From: Lunatibacter salilacus
GTDB lineage: Bacteria > Bacteroidota > Bacteroidia > Cytophagales > Cyclobacteriaceae
Direction: 5' to 3'
Assembly (NCBI RefSeq): GCF_009797935.1
Contig: NZ_VOLC01000017.1
Coordinates: 62,001-126,000, forward strand
Length of the DNA stretch: 64,000 nt
Notes under the pieces: model-generated
Databases searched by the model: none
The model's input: the letters and a program-made list of their open reading frames with translations, nothing else
Told to the model about the DNA's origin: nothing
Part shown: one piece after another, positions 1 through 7,855 of the stretch
Numbering within the stretch: the first letter of the stretch is position 1
Layout: the number at the start of each line of letters is the position of its first letter
Made by a program: the position numbers and the translations under genes

Positions 1-18
1 GGGTGAAAAAACAATTTT

Positions 19-34
19 TTTAGTCATGCCTAAA
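19..34. promoter_or_regulatory. Palindromic operator for the DtxR/MntR-type regulator
   Basis: The 16-base sequence TTTAGTCATGCCTAAA is a near-perfect inverted repeat; only positions 6 and 11 break the symmetry. The TTTAG/CTAAA arms resemble known DtxR/IdeR/MntR-family boxes. It lies 30 bases before the regulator start and immediately upstream of a TAnnTTTG -7 element, where bound repressor would block polymerase. Autoregulation by a metal-loaded repressor is inferred. It could also serve a divergent gene left of the window. Confidence 0.55.
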
Positions 35-38
35 TATC

Positions 39-46
39 TATATTTG
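39..46 (+). promoter_or_regulatory. Bacteroidota-type -7 promoter element
   Basis: TATATTTG matches the Bacteroidota -7 consensus TAnnTTTG and lies 18 bases before the ATG at 64, leaving a short leader. The expected -33 region falls in a T-run that abuts the palindrome at 19-34. No clear TTTG -33 box is visible. Confidence 0.45.
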
Positions 47-63
47 CATAAAATCCGCTACAT

Positions 64-729
64 ATGCCCCTATTAACTTCATCTGAAGGCAAATACCTTA
101 AAGCTATTTATACCCTTTCATCTGCAGGGAAAGAGTCCGTTTCCACCAATGCTATCGCCGCTCAAATGGGGACGAAAGCAGCTTCTGTTAGCGACATGTT
201 GGGGAAGTTAGCGGAGAAGGAAATGATCAGTTACCGCAAGTATTACGGGGTTCACCTGACGGAAAAAGGCCATAAAACAGCCTTGGGTATCCTGCGAAAA
301 CATAGATTATGGGAGGTTTTCTTGGTGGATAAACTGAGGTTTCAATGGGAGGAGATCCCCCAAATAGCCGATGAATTGGAGCAGTTGGACCATCCCCTAC
401 TTATTCAAAAGCTGGATGAGTACTTGGGATATCCTAAATTTGACCCCTATGGGGATCCCATTCCGGACGAATTTGGGGATTTCCAGACCAAGGCGAGGGT
501 TCCCTTGCAGGATATGCCGGTAGATATGACGGGGAAAATTGCCGCCGTAAAAGACAACACAGCATCCTTTCTCCGCTACCTGGACAAGATGGGAATATAT
601 ATAGGTGCCCGGATGGTTGTGCTGGAAAAGGTTGAATTTGACGGTTCCCTGGAGCTGATGGTTGACAATCAGCGCAAGGTATTTGTATCCCGGGAAGTTG
701 CAGCAAACATATTGGTGCAGCCATTGTAA
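64..729 (+). CDS. DtxR/MntR family metal-dependent transcriptional regulator
   Basis: This 221-residue protein has the DtxR/MntR architecture. An N-terminal winged helix (about residues 1-65) includes the segment TNAIAAQMGTKAASVSDML, a typical recognition helix-turn-helix. A dimerisation/metal-binding domain follows (about 66-140) with HRLWEVFLV and the acidic/His stretch ELEQLDHPLL. The C terminus (about 145-221) looks like a FeoA/SH3-like domain. The length is normal for members with that third domain. The start is the ATG preceded by the TAnnTTTG promoter and palindrome. Members repress manganese or iron uptake genes when metal is bound; which metal applies here cannot be read from the sequence. 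A controlled transporter gene may lie left of the window. Confidence 0.85.
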   Translation: MPLLTSSEGKYLKAIYTLSSAGKESVSTNAIAAQMGTKAASVSDMLGKLAEKEMISYRKYYGVHLTEKGHKTALGILRKHRLWEVFLVDKLRFQWEEIPQIADELEQLDHPLLIQKLDEYLGYPKFDPYGDPIPDEFGDFQTKARVPLQDMPVDMTGKIAAVKDNTASFLRYLDKMGIYIGARMVVLEKVEFDGSLELMVDNQRKVFVSREVAANILVQPL

Positions 730-864
730 ATGGTTAGAATTAGGCACGTCCTTATTTTTCAAAATCAATCATCTCTATTACTGCATGTTAAAGAACTTCA
801 GTCTTTCTCTAACTTCACGATACAAACAAAGAGCGCCAAATTTTGGAAAAAAATCCTACGTGTT

Positions 865-1017
865 CTCTGTGTAACCTTTGTGAACTCTGTGGTTCTGTTT
901 TTTTTTGCAGCGGGGATCCTTTAGATTCGGTTAAAAAAATAACCACGAAGGGCAAGGAGAATGCAAAAAGGGCACAGAGTTTTTTTTCTAGAAAATTCTC
1001 TGTGTCCTCTGTGGTTC
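865..1017. repeat. Intergenic CTCTGTG/GGTTC repeat cluster with inverted copies
   Basis: Three related units occur in the gap after the regulator. Units at 865-895 and 998-1017 run from CTCTGTGT to CTCTGTGGTTC. A third, at 941-979, is in the opposite orientation, beginning AACCACGAAG and ending GGCACAGAG. The two orientations could fold into a long hairpin. Similar repeats built from CTCTGTG and AACCAC words are familiar from intergenic regions of environmental bacteria. No coding potential is apparent; short ORFs here are low-complexity. Confidence 0.6.
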
Positions 1018-1024
1018 TATTTAA

Positions 1025-1550
1025 AAAAGACATGCTAAGAAACATTTGGAGGTTAATTTAAGTGAGATGGATTAATCGTTGAGTTTTTGTTGGGATCATT
1101 TTGTGGTATGTAGTATTGAACAAAAGCCTAATTCTAAAGATTTTTTTACCAGCACAGGAGGTCAATTAGATTACATAATTTTTAATCTCTTGGGATGGAT
1201 GATTTCTTGGGAGATGGAAAATTGTCAAAATAGAAGAGTGTTGACCAATGGTCAGGAATTTTGACTTGTAGGAGTCTGAAATTAAAAGTGTAAACTATAG
1301 CTTTAACTTATTTAACATAAATACCTATAAACCAACATTTTATAAATATTAAATATACCTATTCATTTTTATGGAGATAAAAAGCTTCAATATAGCTAGA
1401 GACTCCGGTAAAATAGGCCCTCTTTTATAGAAGCCGCTGTTTGTCCGAAAAAATGTAGATAAAGAACTAACGTTTGAGATCTTTCGTTAATCTAAAAATT
1501 AAACTGTGGGGTGCATTTTCGTTTAAATAGTAATATCTCATCTACTAAAA
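1025..1550. other. Intergenic region with no recognisable gene
   Basis: AT-rich sequence between the repeat cluster and the thioredoxin-like gene. No ORF here has a recognisable motif, and no RNA gene or strong hairpin was seen. Confidence 0.5.
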
Positions 1551-1558
1551 TAAAATTG

Positions 1559-1566
1559 TAACTTTG
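1559..1566 (+). promoter_or_regulatory. Candidate -7 element for the thioredoxin-like gene
   Basis: TAACTTTG fits TAnnTTTG and lies 30 bases before the ATG at 1597. No convincing TTTG -33 element is present 19 bases upstream, so this rests on one half of the consensus. The same transcript would read through into mnmE, whose ATG directly abuts the thioredoxin stop. Confidence 0.35.
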
Positions 1567-1596
1567 TTCCTATAGAGTTTACTGACCCAAAAATTC

Positions 1597-2043
1597 ATGA
1601 AAAAAACTGTTGTTCTTGCATTGTTGTTCTTGCAGACTTTCTGGCTGATGGCCCAGGATAAAATTAATTGGTATAGCTTCGAGGAAGTTGTGAAACTTAC
1701 AGAGGAAAACCCAAAGATGATTTTGATCGATGTGTACACCGACTGGTGCGGTTGGTGCAAAAAAATGGACAAGGATACGTTTACAAAGAAAGTTGTGGTG
1801 GACTATGTGAATGACAACTTTTACGCCGTAAAACTCAATGCCGAGGACAAAAAGAAAAAGTTTACTTTTCGGGGTAAGGAATATAGTGAGGAGACCATGG
1901 CCCGTACCATGCGGGTTAGCTCCTATCCCAATTTTGTGATCATGGATGCAGCAATGGAGAATATCACACAGCTTCCAGGCTATCGTGAAGCGGATGATTT
2001 CGTCGCTTCGCTGGACAAATTAATGGATACCTTCGGTAAATAG
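1597..2043 (+). CDS. Exported thioredoxin-like protein (WCGWC motif)
   Basis: The protein has 148 residues. Residues 1-19 form a signal peptide (Lys-Lys then a hydrophobic core ending LMA-Q), so the mature protein is periplasmic or surface-exposed. A thioredoxin-fold domain follows with VYTDWCGWCKKMDKDTF, giving catalytic cysteines at about 51 and 54. The VSSYPNFVIMD segment supplies the cis-proline loop of the fold. The CGWC pair and Asp/Lys-rich neighbourhood resemble the thioredoxin_7/DUF255-like proteins common in Bacteroidota. A role as a periplasmic thiol reductant or disulphide carrier is inferred. Its stop codon is directly followed by the mnmE ATG, suggesting co-transcription rather than shared function. 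Confidence 0.85.
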   Translation: MKKTVVLALLFLQTFWLMAQDKINWYSFEEVVKLTEENPKMILIDVYTDWCGWCKKMDKDTFTKKVVVDYVNDNFYAVKLNAEDKKKKFTFRGKEYSEETMARTMRVSSYPNFVIMDAAMENITQLPGYREADDFVASLDKLMDTFGK

Positions 2044-3426
2044 ATGAATTATTCCTACGGTGAAAAAACCGAAACCATTGTGGCCTTGGCCACACCTCAG
2101 GGGGTCGGGGCCATTGCCGTTATTCGACTTTCAGGTCCCGATGCTATAGAACTAGCCAACGGAGTGTTTTTTGGCAAGGACTTGCAGAAACAAGATTCGC
2201 ATACAATCCATTTCGGTACGATTCGGGATGGTGATCAAGTCGTGGATGAAGTATTGGTTTCAATTTTCAAAGCGCCGAAATCCTTTACCAAAGAAAATGT
2301 GGTGGAAATTTCCACGCACGGTTCCTCCTATATCGTTAACCGGGTAATAAAATTATTGGTCCGAAAAGGTGCCCGCCCTGCCAAGCCGGGAGAGTTTACC
2401 CTCCGGGCGTTTTTAAACGGACAGTTTGACCTTGCCCAGGCGGAAGCTGTTGCCGACCTGATAAACTCCGATTCCGAAGTTTCCCATCAGGCAGCCATGA
2501 ATCAGATGCGGGGAGGATTTAGCCATGAGATCAAATCTCTTCGGGACCAATTGATCCACTTCGCATCCATGATAGAGCTTGAACTCGACTTTACGGAAGA
2601 AGACGTGGAGTTTGCCAGTCGGGATGATTTGAGGATATTGGTGGAAAAATTACTTCGCGTAATTGAGCAACTTATCAGCAGCTTTGATTTGGGGAATGTT
2701 ATCAAAAACGGGGTTCCGACCGTTATCGCCGGAAAACCAAATGCCGGCAAGTCTACCCTACTCAATGCCCTGCTTAATGAGGAAAAGGCCATTGTCTCCG
2801 AGATTGCCGGAACTACACGGGATTTTATTGAGGATGAAATTAATATAGGCGGAGTTATTTTTAGATTTATCGATACGGCTGGTTTGCGGGAAACAACCGA
2901 CACCATAGAAGCGATTGGCGTCAGCAGAACTCAGGAAAAAATGAGAACCGCCTCACTAATCTTATATCTTTTCGATTTGGGGGATACGGATATGGTGGAG
3001 ATTAACCGGGATATCAATAAATTGGAGAATTTGGGAGTTCCCTTCCTTAAAGTAGCGAATAAAGTAGACAAGGCTAACCCACGATTTATTAAGGAGTTAT
3101 CAACTCTTCATCCAGATACTGTGTTTATTTCCGCCGGGCAAAAGGAGAATTTGGACTTGTTGAAAGACCGCATTATGGAACTGGTGAATCTGGATAAATT
3201 CCGCACCGGAAATACGGTGGTCACCAACATCCGCCACTACGACTCCCTCACCCGCACCCGGGAATCTCTACTGGATGTACTGACGGGTTTGGACAATGAG
3301 GTGACCAACGACTTTGTGGCCATGGATATCCGAAGATCGCTGCACTACCTCGGCGAGATAACTGGGGAGATTACGACGGATGATTTGTTGGCGAATATTT
3401 TTAGTAAGTTTTGCGTGGGTAAATAA
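2044..3426 (+). CDS. mnmE: tRNA uridine-5-carboxymethylaminomethyl modification GTPase MnmE
   Basis: At 460 residues this is the usual MnmE length. MnmE works with MnmG to install cmnm5 on wobble U34 of certain tRNAs. The N-terminal tetrahydrofolate-binding domain (about 1-120) opens with ETIVALATPQGVGAIAVIRLSG. The embedded G domain has G1 GKPNAGKST (about 230), G2 AGTTRD, G3 DTAGL (about 277) and G4 NKVD (about 339). The protein ends FCVGK, equivalent to the invariant FC(I/V)GK tail whose cysteine is catalytically important. The ATG begins immediately after the upstream stop. Its 3' end is the inferred integration site of the adjacent island, so the last few codons may have been supplied by the element. 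Confidence 0.97.
   Translation: MNYSYGEKTETIVALATPQGVGAIAVIRLSGPDAIELANGVFFGKDLQKQDSHTIHFGTIRDGDQVVDEVLVSIFKAPKSFTKENVVEISTHGSSYIVNRVIKLLVRKGARPAKPGEFTLRAFLNGQFDLAQAEAVADLINSDSEVSHQAAMNQMRGGFSHEIKSLRDQLIHFASMIELELDFTEEDVEFASRDDLRILVEKLLRVIEQLISSFDLGNVIKNGVPTVIAGKPNAGKSTLLNALLNEEKAIVSEIAGTTRDFIEDEINIGGVIFRFIDTAGLRETTDTIEAIGVSRTQEKMRTASLILYLFDLGDTDMVEINRDINKLENLGVPFLKVANKVDKANPRFIKELSTLHPDTVFISAGQKENLDLLKDRIMELVNLDKFRTGNTVVTNIRHYDSLTRTRESLLDVLTGLDNEVTNDFVAMDIRRSLHYLGEITGEITTDDLLANIFSKFCVGK
3412..3426 (+). other. attL core: 3' tail of mnmE
   Basis: The final five codons of mnmE (TGC GTG GGT AAA TAA) form the left copy of the inferred recombination core. The right copy at 36455-36469 differs at two wobble bases only. 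Keeping the coding sense in both copies is how elements that target gene ends avoid damaging the gene. Confidence 0.65.
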
Positions 3427-3473
3427 GAAAGTACAAACTAATATAAACAACTACAAGCAATCACTAATAACTG

Positions 3474-3501
3474 CCTCTAATAGAACCTATTAGGGGTTTT
3501 T
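3474..3501 (+). terminator. Rho-independent terminator downstream of mnmE
   Basis: A 10-bp stem, CCTCTAATAG/CTATTAGGGG (one G-T pair), closes a 3-base AAC loop and is followed directly by TTTTT. It lies 48 bases after the mnmE stop, on the island side of the inferred att core. The element therefore appears to provide its own terminator and to insulate its left end from mnmE transcription. Confidence 0.75.
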
Positions 3502-3545
3502 CATTTTTGGAGAGTTCCGTCTAATTACCTACTTTTATAGAAAAT

Positions 3546-3582
3546 TTGTACCGGATTTGTACCGCTAGAAAACGGTACAAAT
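3546..3582. repeat. TTTGTACCG arm-type repeats at the island left end
   Basis: Two direct copies of TTTGTACCG (3545-3553, 3556-3564) are followed by an inverted copy (CGGTACAAA, about 3573-3581). A direct pair with nearly the same spacing recurs at 36394-36413 just inside the right end. Direct repeats flanking both att cores and lying beside the integrase gene are typical of arm-binding sites of tyrosine recombinases. That role is inferred from position. Confidence 0.55.
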
Positions 3583-3607
3583 TTTTTGGCCAAAATGGGG
3601 AGATTAT

Positions 3608-3667
3608 GAAACAACGGGAAACAACTGGAAACAACCTGAAACAACTGGAAACAACGGGAAACATTCT
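3608..3667. repeat. Six tandem 10-bp GAAACAAC repeats
   Basis: Six consecutive 10-bp units start at 3608, 3618, 3628, 3638, 3648 and 3658. The first five begin GAAACAAC and end GG, TG, CT, TG and GG; the sixth diverges after GAAACA. A 10-bp period places every unit on the same helix face. They end 27 bases before the ATG of the zinc-ribbon/HTH gene, so an operator or recombination-directionality-factor site is plausible. The binding protein is unknown. Confidence 0.7.
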
Positions 3668-3694
3668 CGGGGAGATTACCAAAGCTTTTATCAT

Positions 3695-4048
3695 ATGAGT
3701 TCAAATATCAGAATTACCCGAATTTGTCAGTTCTGCGGAAACTCATTTACCGCCAAAACTACGGTTACCAAGTTTTGCGGAGACCGCTGTGCAAAGGCTG
3801 CCTATAAGGTCCGCCAAAAGGAAGAGAAGATTAACCAAAGTAATACCGAGACCTCAGGGCAAATCAATTTAGACTGGTTTGCCGTAAGTCAGAAAAATTA
3901 TCTAAATGTAAAAGAGACATGTGTTTTAATGGGAATCAGCAGAACAACACTTTGGAGACTTGTAAATAATCATGCTATTGAAGTAAAAGAAATTGGGCGA
4001 AAACTGATTTTCAGAAAAGCCGACATTGAGACCTTTATGAACCGATAA
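3695..4048 (+). CDS. Zinc-ribbon plus excisionase-type HTH protein
   Basis: This 117-residue protein has two parts. Residues about 8-38 contain CQFCGNSF and CGDRCA, a four-cysteine CxxC/CxxxC zinc ribbon. Residues about 67-117 form a MerR/excisionase-type helix-turn-helix ([19 protein letters not shown]), ending with the wing and [11 protein letters not shown] typical of the excisionase (HTH_17) family. It lies 10 bases before the integrase and just after the 10-bp tandem repeats. A recombination directionality factor or transcriptional regulator for the integrase is therefore the best guess. The pairing of a zinc ribbon with this HTH is less usual than the stand-alone HTH. Confidence 0.75.
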   Translation: MSSNIRITRICQFCGNSFTAKTTVTKFCGDRCAKAAYKVRQKEEKINQSNTETSGQINLDWFAVSQKNYLNVKETCVLMGISRTTLWRLVNNHAIEVKEIGRKLIFRKADIETFMNR

Positions 4049-4058
4049 CTATTGAATA

Positions 4059-5183
4059 ATGAAACCAATCAAAGTAACCTTACGCCAACGACCCTTGGAG
4101 AACAACAAGATCAGCCTCTATCTTGACTTCTACCCTCCCATCCAAGATCCATCCACAGGCAAGAAAAAGCGCAGAGACTATCTGGGGATTCATATTTTTG
4201 ATAACCCGGATACCCGTACCCAAAAGGAATACAACCGGATTTGCTTAATCAAAGCGGAAAGCATCAGATCCCAGAAAGAAATTGAATTCCTCAACCATAA
4301 TTTCGGCTTTTATGACAAGTTCAATCAGAAAAGGGATTTTCTTCAATACTTTATTTCAAAAGGAAAAACCCATTCCAGTTCAGCCGGAAACAGTGGAAAC
4401 TGGAAAAGCGCTTCCGTACATCTAACCAACTACACGGGTGGCTCTTGTACATTCGCAGAGGTGACACCTGACTTTTGTGAAGGCTTTAAGGACTACCTGC
4501 GTACTGCAAAGTCCATTGGCAGACAATTCAAACTATCCACCAACACCCAGTTAAGCTATTTTGCCAAATTGAGGGCCGCACTTAAAGATGCGCTCAGGGA
4601 AAAGATCATCACGTCAGATCCCTGCATTTCAATTCAAAATATCCGGGCTGAAGGAAGCTCCAGGGTATACCTGACCCAGGATGAATTGAAAAAATTGTAT
4701 CAAACGCCTTGTCCGCTACATCCATCCTTGAGGCTTGCCTCTCTTTTCTCATGCCTTACCGGTTTAAGGTGGTCAGACATAGAAAAGCTGACCTGGGCAG
4801 AGGTGGAAGAGACTGACCAATCCGATATATTGAAATTTAGACAAAAGAAAACCGGAAGCTTTGAATATTTACCAATCTCACAACAAGCACGGGAAATATT
4901 GGGAGAGCGAAAAGGTCAACATGAACGAGTCTTTCCGGGGCTAAAGTATTCCGCTACCAATAACACTATCCTGAAAAACTGGATACTCAGTGCCGGTATA
5001 ATGAAGAAGGTGACATTTCATTGTTTTCGTCATACCTATGCCACGTTGCAACTTGCTTCAGGTACCGATATCTATGTGATCTCAGGGAACCTTGGTCACA
5101 GGGAATTGAAGACCACGGCTATTTATACAAAAATAACTGACAAGAAAAAAATTGAAGCGGCTGATAAGATAAAACTTTATTGA
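4059..5183 (+). CDS. Tyrosine-type site-specific recombinase (island integrase)
   Basis: This 374-residue protein has the Bacteroidota integrase layout: an N-terminal arm-binding region, a SAM-like core-binding domain (about 90-190) and a catalytic domain. Catalytic residues are visible: Arg in CLTGLRWSD (about 237), HCFRH (His 321, Arg 324), the LGH motif (about 347) and the Tyr nucleophile in TTAIYTKI (356). All are in the expected order, so the enzyme looks intact. It recombines attP on the element with attB, inferred here to be the mnmE 3' end. It follows the zinc-ribbon/HTH gene by 10 bases and probably shares its transcript. Confidence 0.93.
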   Translation: MKPIKVTLRQRPLENNKISLYLDFYPPIQDPSTGKKKRRDYLGIHIFDNPDTRTQKEYNRICLIKAESIRSQKEIEFLNHNFGFYDKFNQKRDFLQYFISKGKTHSSSAGNSGNWKSASVHLTNYTGGSCTFAEVTPDFCEGFKDYLRTAKSIGRQFKLSTNTQLSYFAKLRAALKDALREKIITSDPCISIQNIRAEGSSRVYLTQDELKKLYQTPCPLHPSLRLASLFSCLTGLRWSDIEKLTWAEVEETDQSDILKFRQKKTGSFEYLPISQQAREILGERKGQHERVFPGLKYSATNNTILKNWILSAGIMKKVTFHCFRHTYATLQLASGTDIYVISGNLGHRELKTTAIYTKITDKKKIEAADKIKLY

Positions 5184-5410
5184 TATTTTTTATTCAACAG
5201 TTGTTGCTTGGTTAGCTCCTCCCCTTTTCCAAAAAAAAAATGAATGGAATAGTTGGTAATTTAATTGCTCCTAATAGGATTTTCTTAGTGGATCTTCGGA
5301 TATATTTTTTAATTTTTTTATAAGACACTAATTAACAAACAGATACAAGTTATCTTCATTCGCTGTTTTTATAATGCCTTCTTCCCCAAAAGTTACGTAT
5401 TTCTAGTTTC
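5184..5410. other. AT-rich intergenic stretch after the integrase
   Basis: No ORF or terminator was recognised. The region leads into the 8-bp-period array at 5411-5474. Confidence 0.4.
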
Positions 5411-5474
5411 TTGGATATTCAGATATATATATATTCATATTTCTAAATATACAGATATAAGTATATTTAAATAT
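5411..5474. repeat. Eight tandem 8-bp units ending in ATAT
   Basis: Read in blocks of eight from 5411, the sequence gives eight consecutive units, e.g. TTGGATAT, TCAGATAT, CTAAATAT and ACAGATAT. Seven end in ATAT and one in ATTT. The array lies 102 bases upstream of an HTH gene and a primase-type helicase gene. A second array with the same 8-bp phase, including an identical CTAAATAT unit, is at 8803-8890. Iterons or a protein-binding array for replication are possible. Base composition alone makes ATAT frequent here, so the periodicity should be tested statistically. Confidence 0.55.
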
Positions 5475-5575
5475 ATAAAATTCAATTTTAATATAAAAAA
5501 ACATTAATAAATACAAAAAAAATTTTGAATATTTTATTTTTAAGTTATAATTTGGGGCAACTAAATACGAAAGAC

Positions 5576-5905
5576 ATGAAAATTGAAAACCCGTTTGATT
5601 ATTTAAATCACCGCCTGGATCAGATTTATAATAAGCTGGATGAAATGCAGCAAACCCGCCAAAAGAAAAAAGATGATCCTGATCCCAACGAAATTTTAAA
5701 TGTGAAACAGGCTGCGGAATTGTTAAACCTCAGCATATATTCAATATATGCCAAAACGTCCAGAAAAGAAATCCCATTTTCAAAACGGGGTCGGCATCTT
5801 TATTTTTTTAAAGCTGATTTAATCAACTGGCTGAAAACAGGAAAGTATAAGACAAATGATGAAATCGAAATGGAAGCTCTAGAGCACTTATTCAAAAAAA
5901 GCTAG
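5576..5905 (+). CDS. Excisionase-family helix-turn-helix protein
   Basis: I take the ATG at 5576 (MKIENPFDYL), giving about 109 residues. An upstream ATG at 5525 would add 17 residues with no family-like features. An N-terminal helix (LDQIYNKLDEMQQ) looks like a short coiled coil. The HTH_17 domain follows: ILNVKQAAELLNLSIYSIY, then RGRHLYFFKADLINWL. Small proteins of this type precede primase/helicase genes in many Bacteroidota mobile elements and regulate excision or replication. It lies 49 bases before the helicase gene. Confidence 0.8.
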   Translation: MKIENPFDYLNHRLDQIYNKLDEMQQTRQKKKDDPDPNEILNVKQAAELLNLSIYSIYAKTSRKEIPFSKRGRHLYFFKADLINWLKTGKYKTNDEIEMEALEHLFKKS

Positions 5906-5954
5906 CATTTAATACGATGCAAGTTTATATCTGCGCAACCAAAAACCTATTAAA

Positions 5955-7163
5955 ATGGAAAAATATATCCGGGTTGGGATTACCCTGTATAAAAGGGTAA
6001 AGAAGCCCCTACTCAATGGAAAAGACGAGGAAATAATGGTTCCCTGGAACCTCGATACCCTTAAACAAGATTATCCAAGCAACTGGCGTGAAACGGTTCA
6101 GTCCATTGAAAAATACAATGGCTTTTGCACATTTCCGGAACACCTATCCTATCAAAGAAACTACAGGGGCTTTTACAATTTATACGAACCCATAGCCCTA
6201 AGCCCCATTAAAGGTACATGTGCCGGAATTCTTCAGTTTGTAGAACATATTTTTGGCGAACAGTATGAGCTTGGACTGGATTACCTTCAGTTATTGTATA
6301 CCCAACCCATGCAGCGCCTTCCGGTGTTGTGCCTTGTCAGCAGTGAAGGAAATACGGGGAAAACCACCTTCCTAAACCTTCTCAGGATAATTTACGGGAA
6401 TAACATGACCTTCAATACCAATTCGGACTTCCGCAGCAACTTCAATTCCGACTGGGTATCGAAACTGATTATAGCCATAGATGAAGTACTGTTAGACCGG
6501 AAAGAAGACAGCGAGAAAATCAAAAACCTCAGCACCGCAAAATCGTACAAAGCAGAGGCCAAAGGAAAGGACAGGCATGAGGTTGAATTTTTTGGGAAAA
6601 TAATACTCTGTTCCAACAACGAGGACAACTTTATGGTCATTGGATTGCAAGAAACCAGGTATTGGGTTAGAAAAGTCCCTCAGTTAGAAAAACTCGATCC
6701 GGATTTCCTATGGAAGCTTGAAAAGGAAATACCGCATTTCCTTGACTTTCTGCTCCAAAGGAAACTCTCAACCCAGAACCAATCCAGAATGTGGTTTACC
6801 CCGGAAGAGATCTATACCCCTGCTCTCCAAAGGGTAAAGACATATGCGGTAAATAAGGTGGAGCTTGAGCTGTTTGAAACCATTAAGGAAATTATGGAGA
6901 CAAAAGAACTCCAGGAGTTTTGTCTCACCAACACCCATGCGAAGGTTCTGCTGGAACGGGCAGGGATCAAAATTTCCCGCTCACAGGTCCGCAAGATCTT
7001 GGAAGAAGCCTGGAAACTGAAACAGTATCCAAATGCTTCAAATTTTACAGCATACCTCTATGATCACAGCGGATATTTATTGGAAATGGATATGAAAGGC
7101 CGTTACTACAAAGTTTTACATCAGGATTTAGAGCGTATCTACAATGAAATGTTGACTGTTTAA
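5955..7163 (+). CDS. Primase-helicase type replication protein (DUF5906-like)
   Basis: This 402-residue protein has a central P-loop ATPase. Walker A is SSEGNTGKTTFLN (about 130-142). The Walker B-like segment is LIIAIDEVLLD (about 170-180). A sensor region, FGKIILCSNNEDNF, ends in Asn residues as in SF3/VirE-type helicases. The C terminus (about 300-402) resembles a winged-helix DNA-binding tail. It lacks a recognisable catalytic primase domain, so it is more likely a helicase that works with host primase. Together with the preceding HTH gene it forms the probable replication module of the island. Confidence 0.8.
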   Translation: MEKYIRVGITLYKRVKKPLLNGKDEEIMVPWNLDTLKQDYPSNWRETVQSIEKYNGFCTFPEHLSYQRNYRGFYNLYEPIALSPIKGTCAGILQFVEHIFGEQYELGLDYLQLLYTQPMQRLPVLCLVSSEGNTGKTTFLNLLRIIYGNNMTFNTNSDFRSNFNSDWVSKLIIAIDEVLLDRKEDSEKIKNLSTAKSYKAEAKGKDRHEVEFFGKIILCSNNEDNFMVIGLQETRYWVRKVPQLEKLDPDFLWKLEKEIPHFLDFLLQRKLSTQNQSRMWFTPEEIYTPALQRVKTYAVNKVELELFETIKEIMETKELQEFCLTNTHAKVLLERAGIKISRSQVRKILEEAWKLKQYPNASNFTAYLYDHSGYLLEMDMKGRYYKVLHQDLERIYNEMLTV

Positions 7164-7855
7164 CCTAATTAACTATAAGTTAATGATTTAACCGAGCAAT
7201 CGAGGGGCAACATTTGGTAAACAAAGAAAAACGGAAGTTTACAACAATCAACTTAAAGCTTATCCGGTTGACCAGAAGTTGATTAAATGTTTACTTTTCA
7301 AAAAGGTATGTCCCAACAACTTACAAATAATATCAACATTTGTTGGATGAGAATGACAAAAGGCGAATAAAGATCAAATGGTAAATTTTTGGGCCTTCGA
7401 AGAATATAAGATTTAACGGGTTCAGACGACTTTTTTCAATTAGTATATGATTATGCTAATCAAAGTTTAGCGGGAATTGAATAGTCTTCAGTGAAATTGA
7501 CTGAAAGTCAAATCCCTTCGTTCCTGGTTAATTTATATTTTCGTTATTCAATTTAAATAGATTGGATTTACTGAATTTATGATGATCCGTCAGATCTGAT
7601 AAATGATCCTTTTTCTATGTCCTATATTTAAAAACATAGAAGTGCGATGGAATTGAATTTTATCCAAATAGATTGACTATAGTTCAATTTAATTTTTTCA
7701 TAGTCAACCTTGTGTTTTTAATTTCGATTTTAACAGATTGGGGTTTCCAAAATTTTTGATCTTGAGGCAAATCTCCTAAATGATCTATTTGAGACAATAC
7801 GATTTTATAAAGGTTATTTTATAAAGGTTTTAGTCCTGAGTTTCTTTACAGAACG
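7164..7855. other. Noncoding, decayed region after the helicase
   Basis: No intact gene was seen. Two loosely similar segments (about 7545-7615 and 7715-7790) share words such as AGATTGG, AAATGATC and TCTGATAAATGATC/TCTCCTAAATGATC, suggesting an old duplication. An exact tandem 14-mer is annotated separately at 7802-7829. Confidence 0.4.
7802..7829. repeat. Exact 14-bp tandem duplication
   Basis: ATTTTATAAAGGTT occurs twice head to tail (7802-7815, 7816-7829), just outside the C-terminal remnant of the IS3 transposase. It may mark a small slippage or a target-site scar. Confidence 0.6.

Noticed and set aside
730-1264. Short ORFs in the repeat-bearing gap
   Set aside because: They translate repeat DNA (Ser/Leu/Phe-rich), start at poor sites and overlap in both strands.
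3608-3667. CRISPR array
   Set aside because: The 10-bp units are contiguous without spacers, and no cas genes are present.
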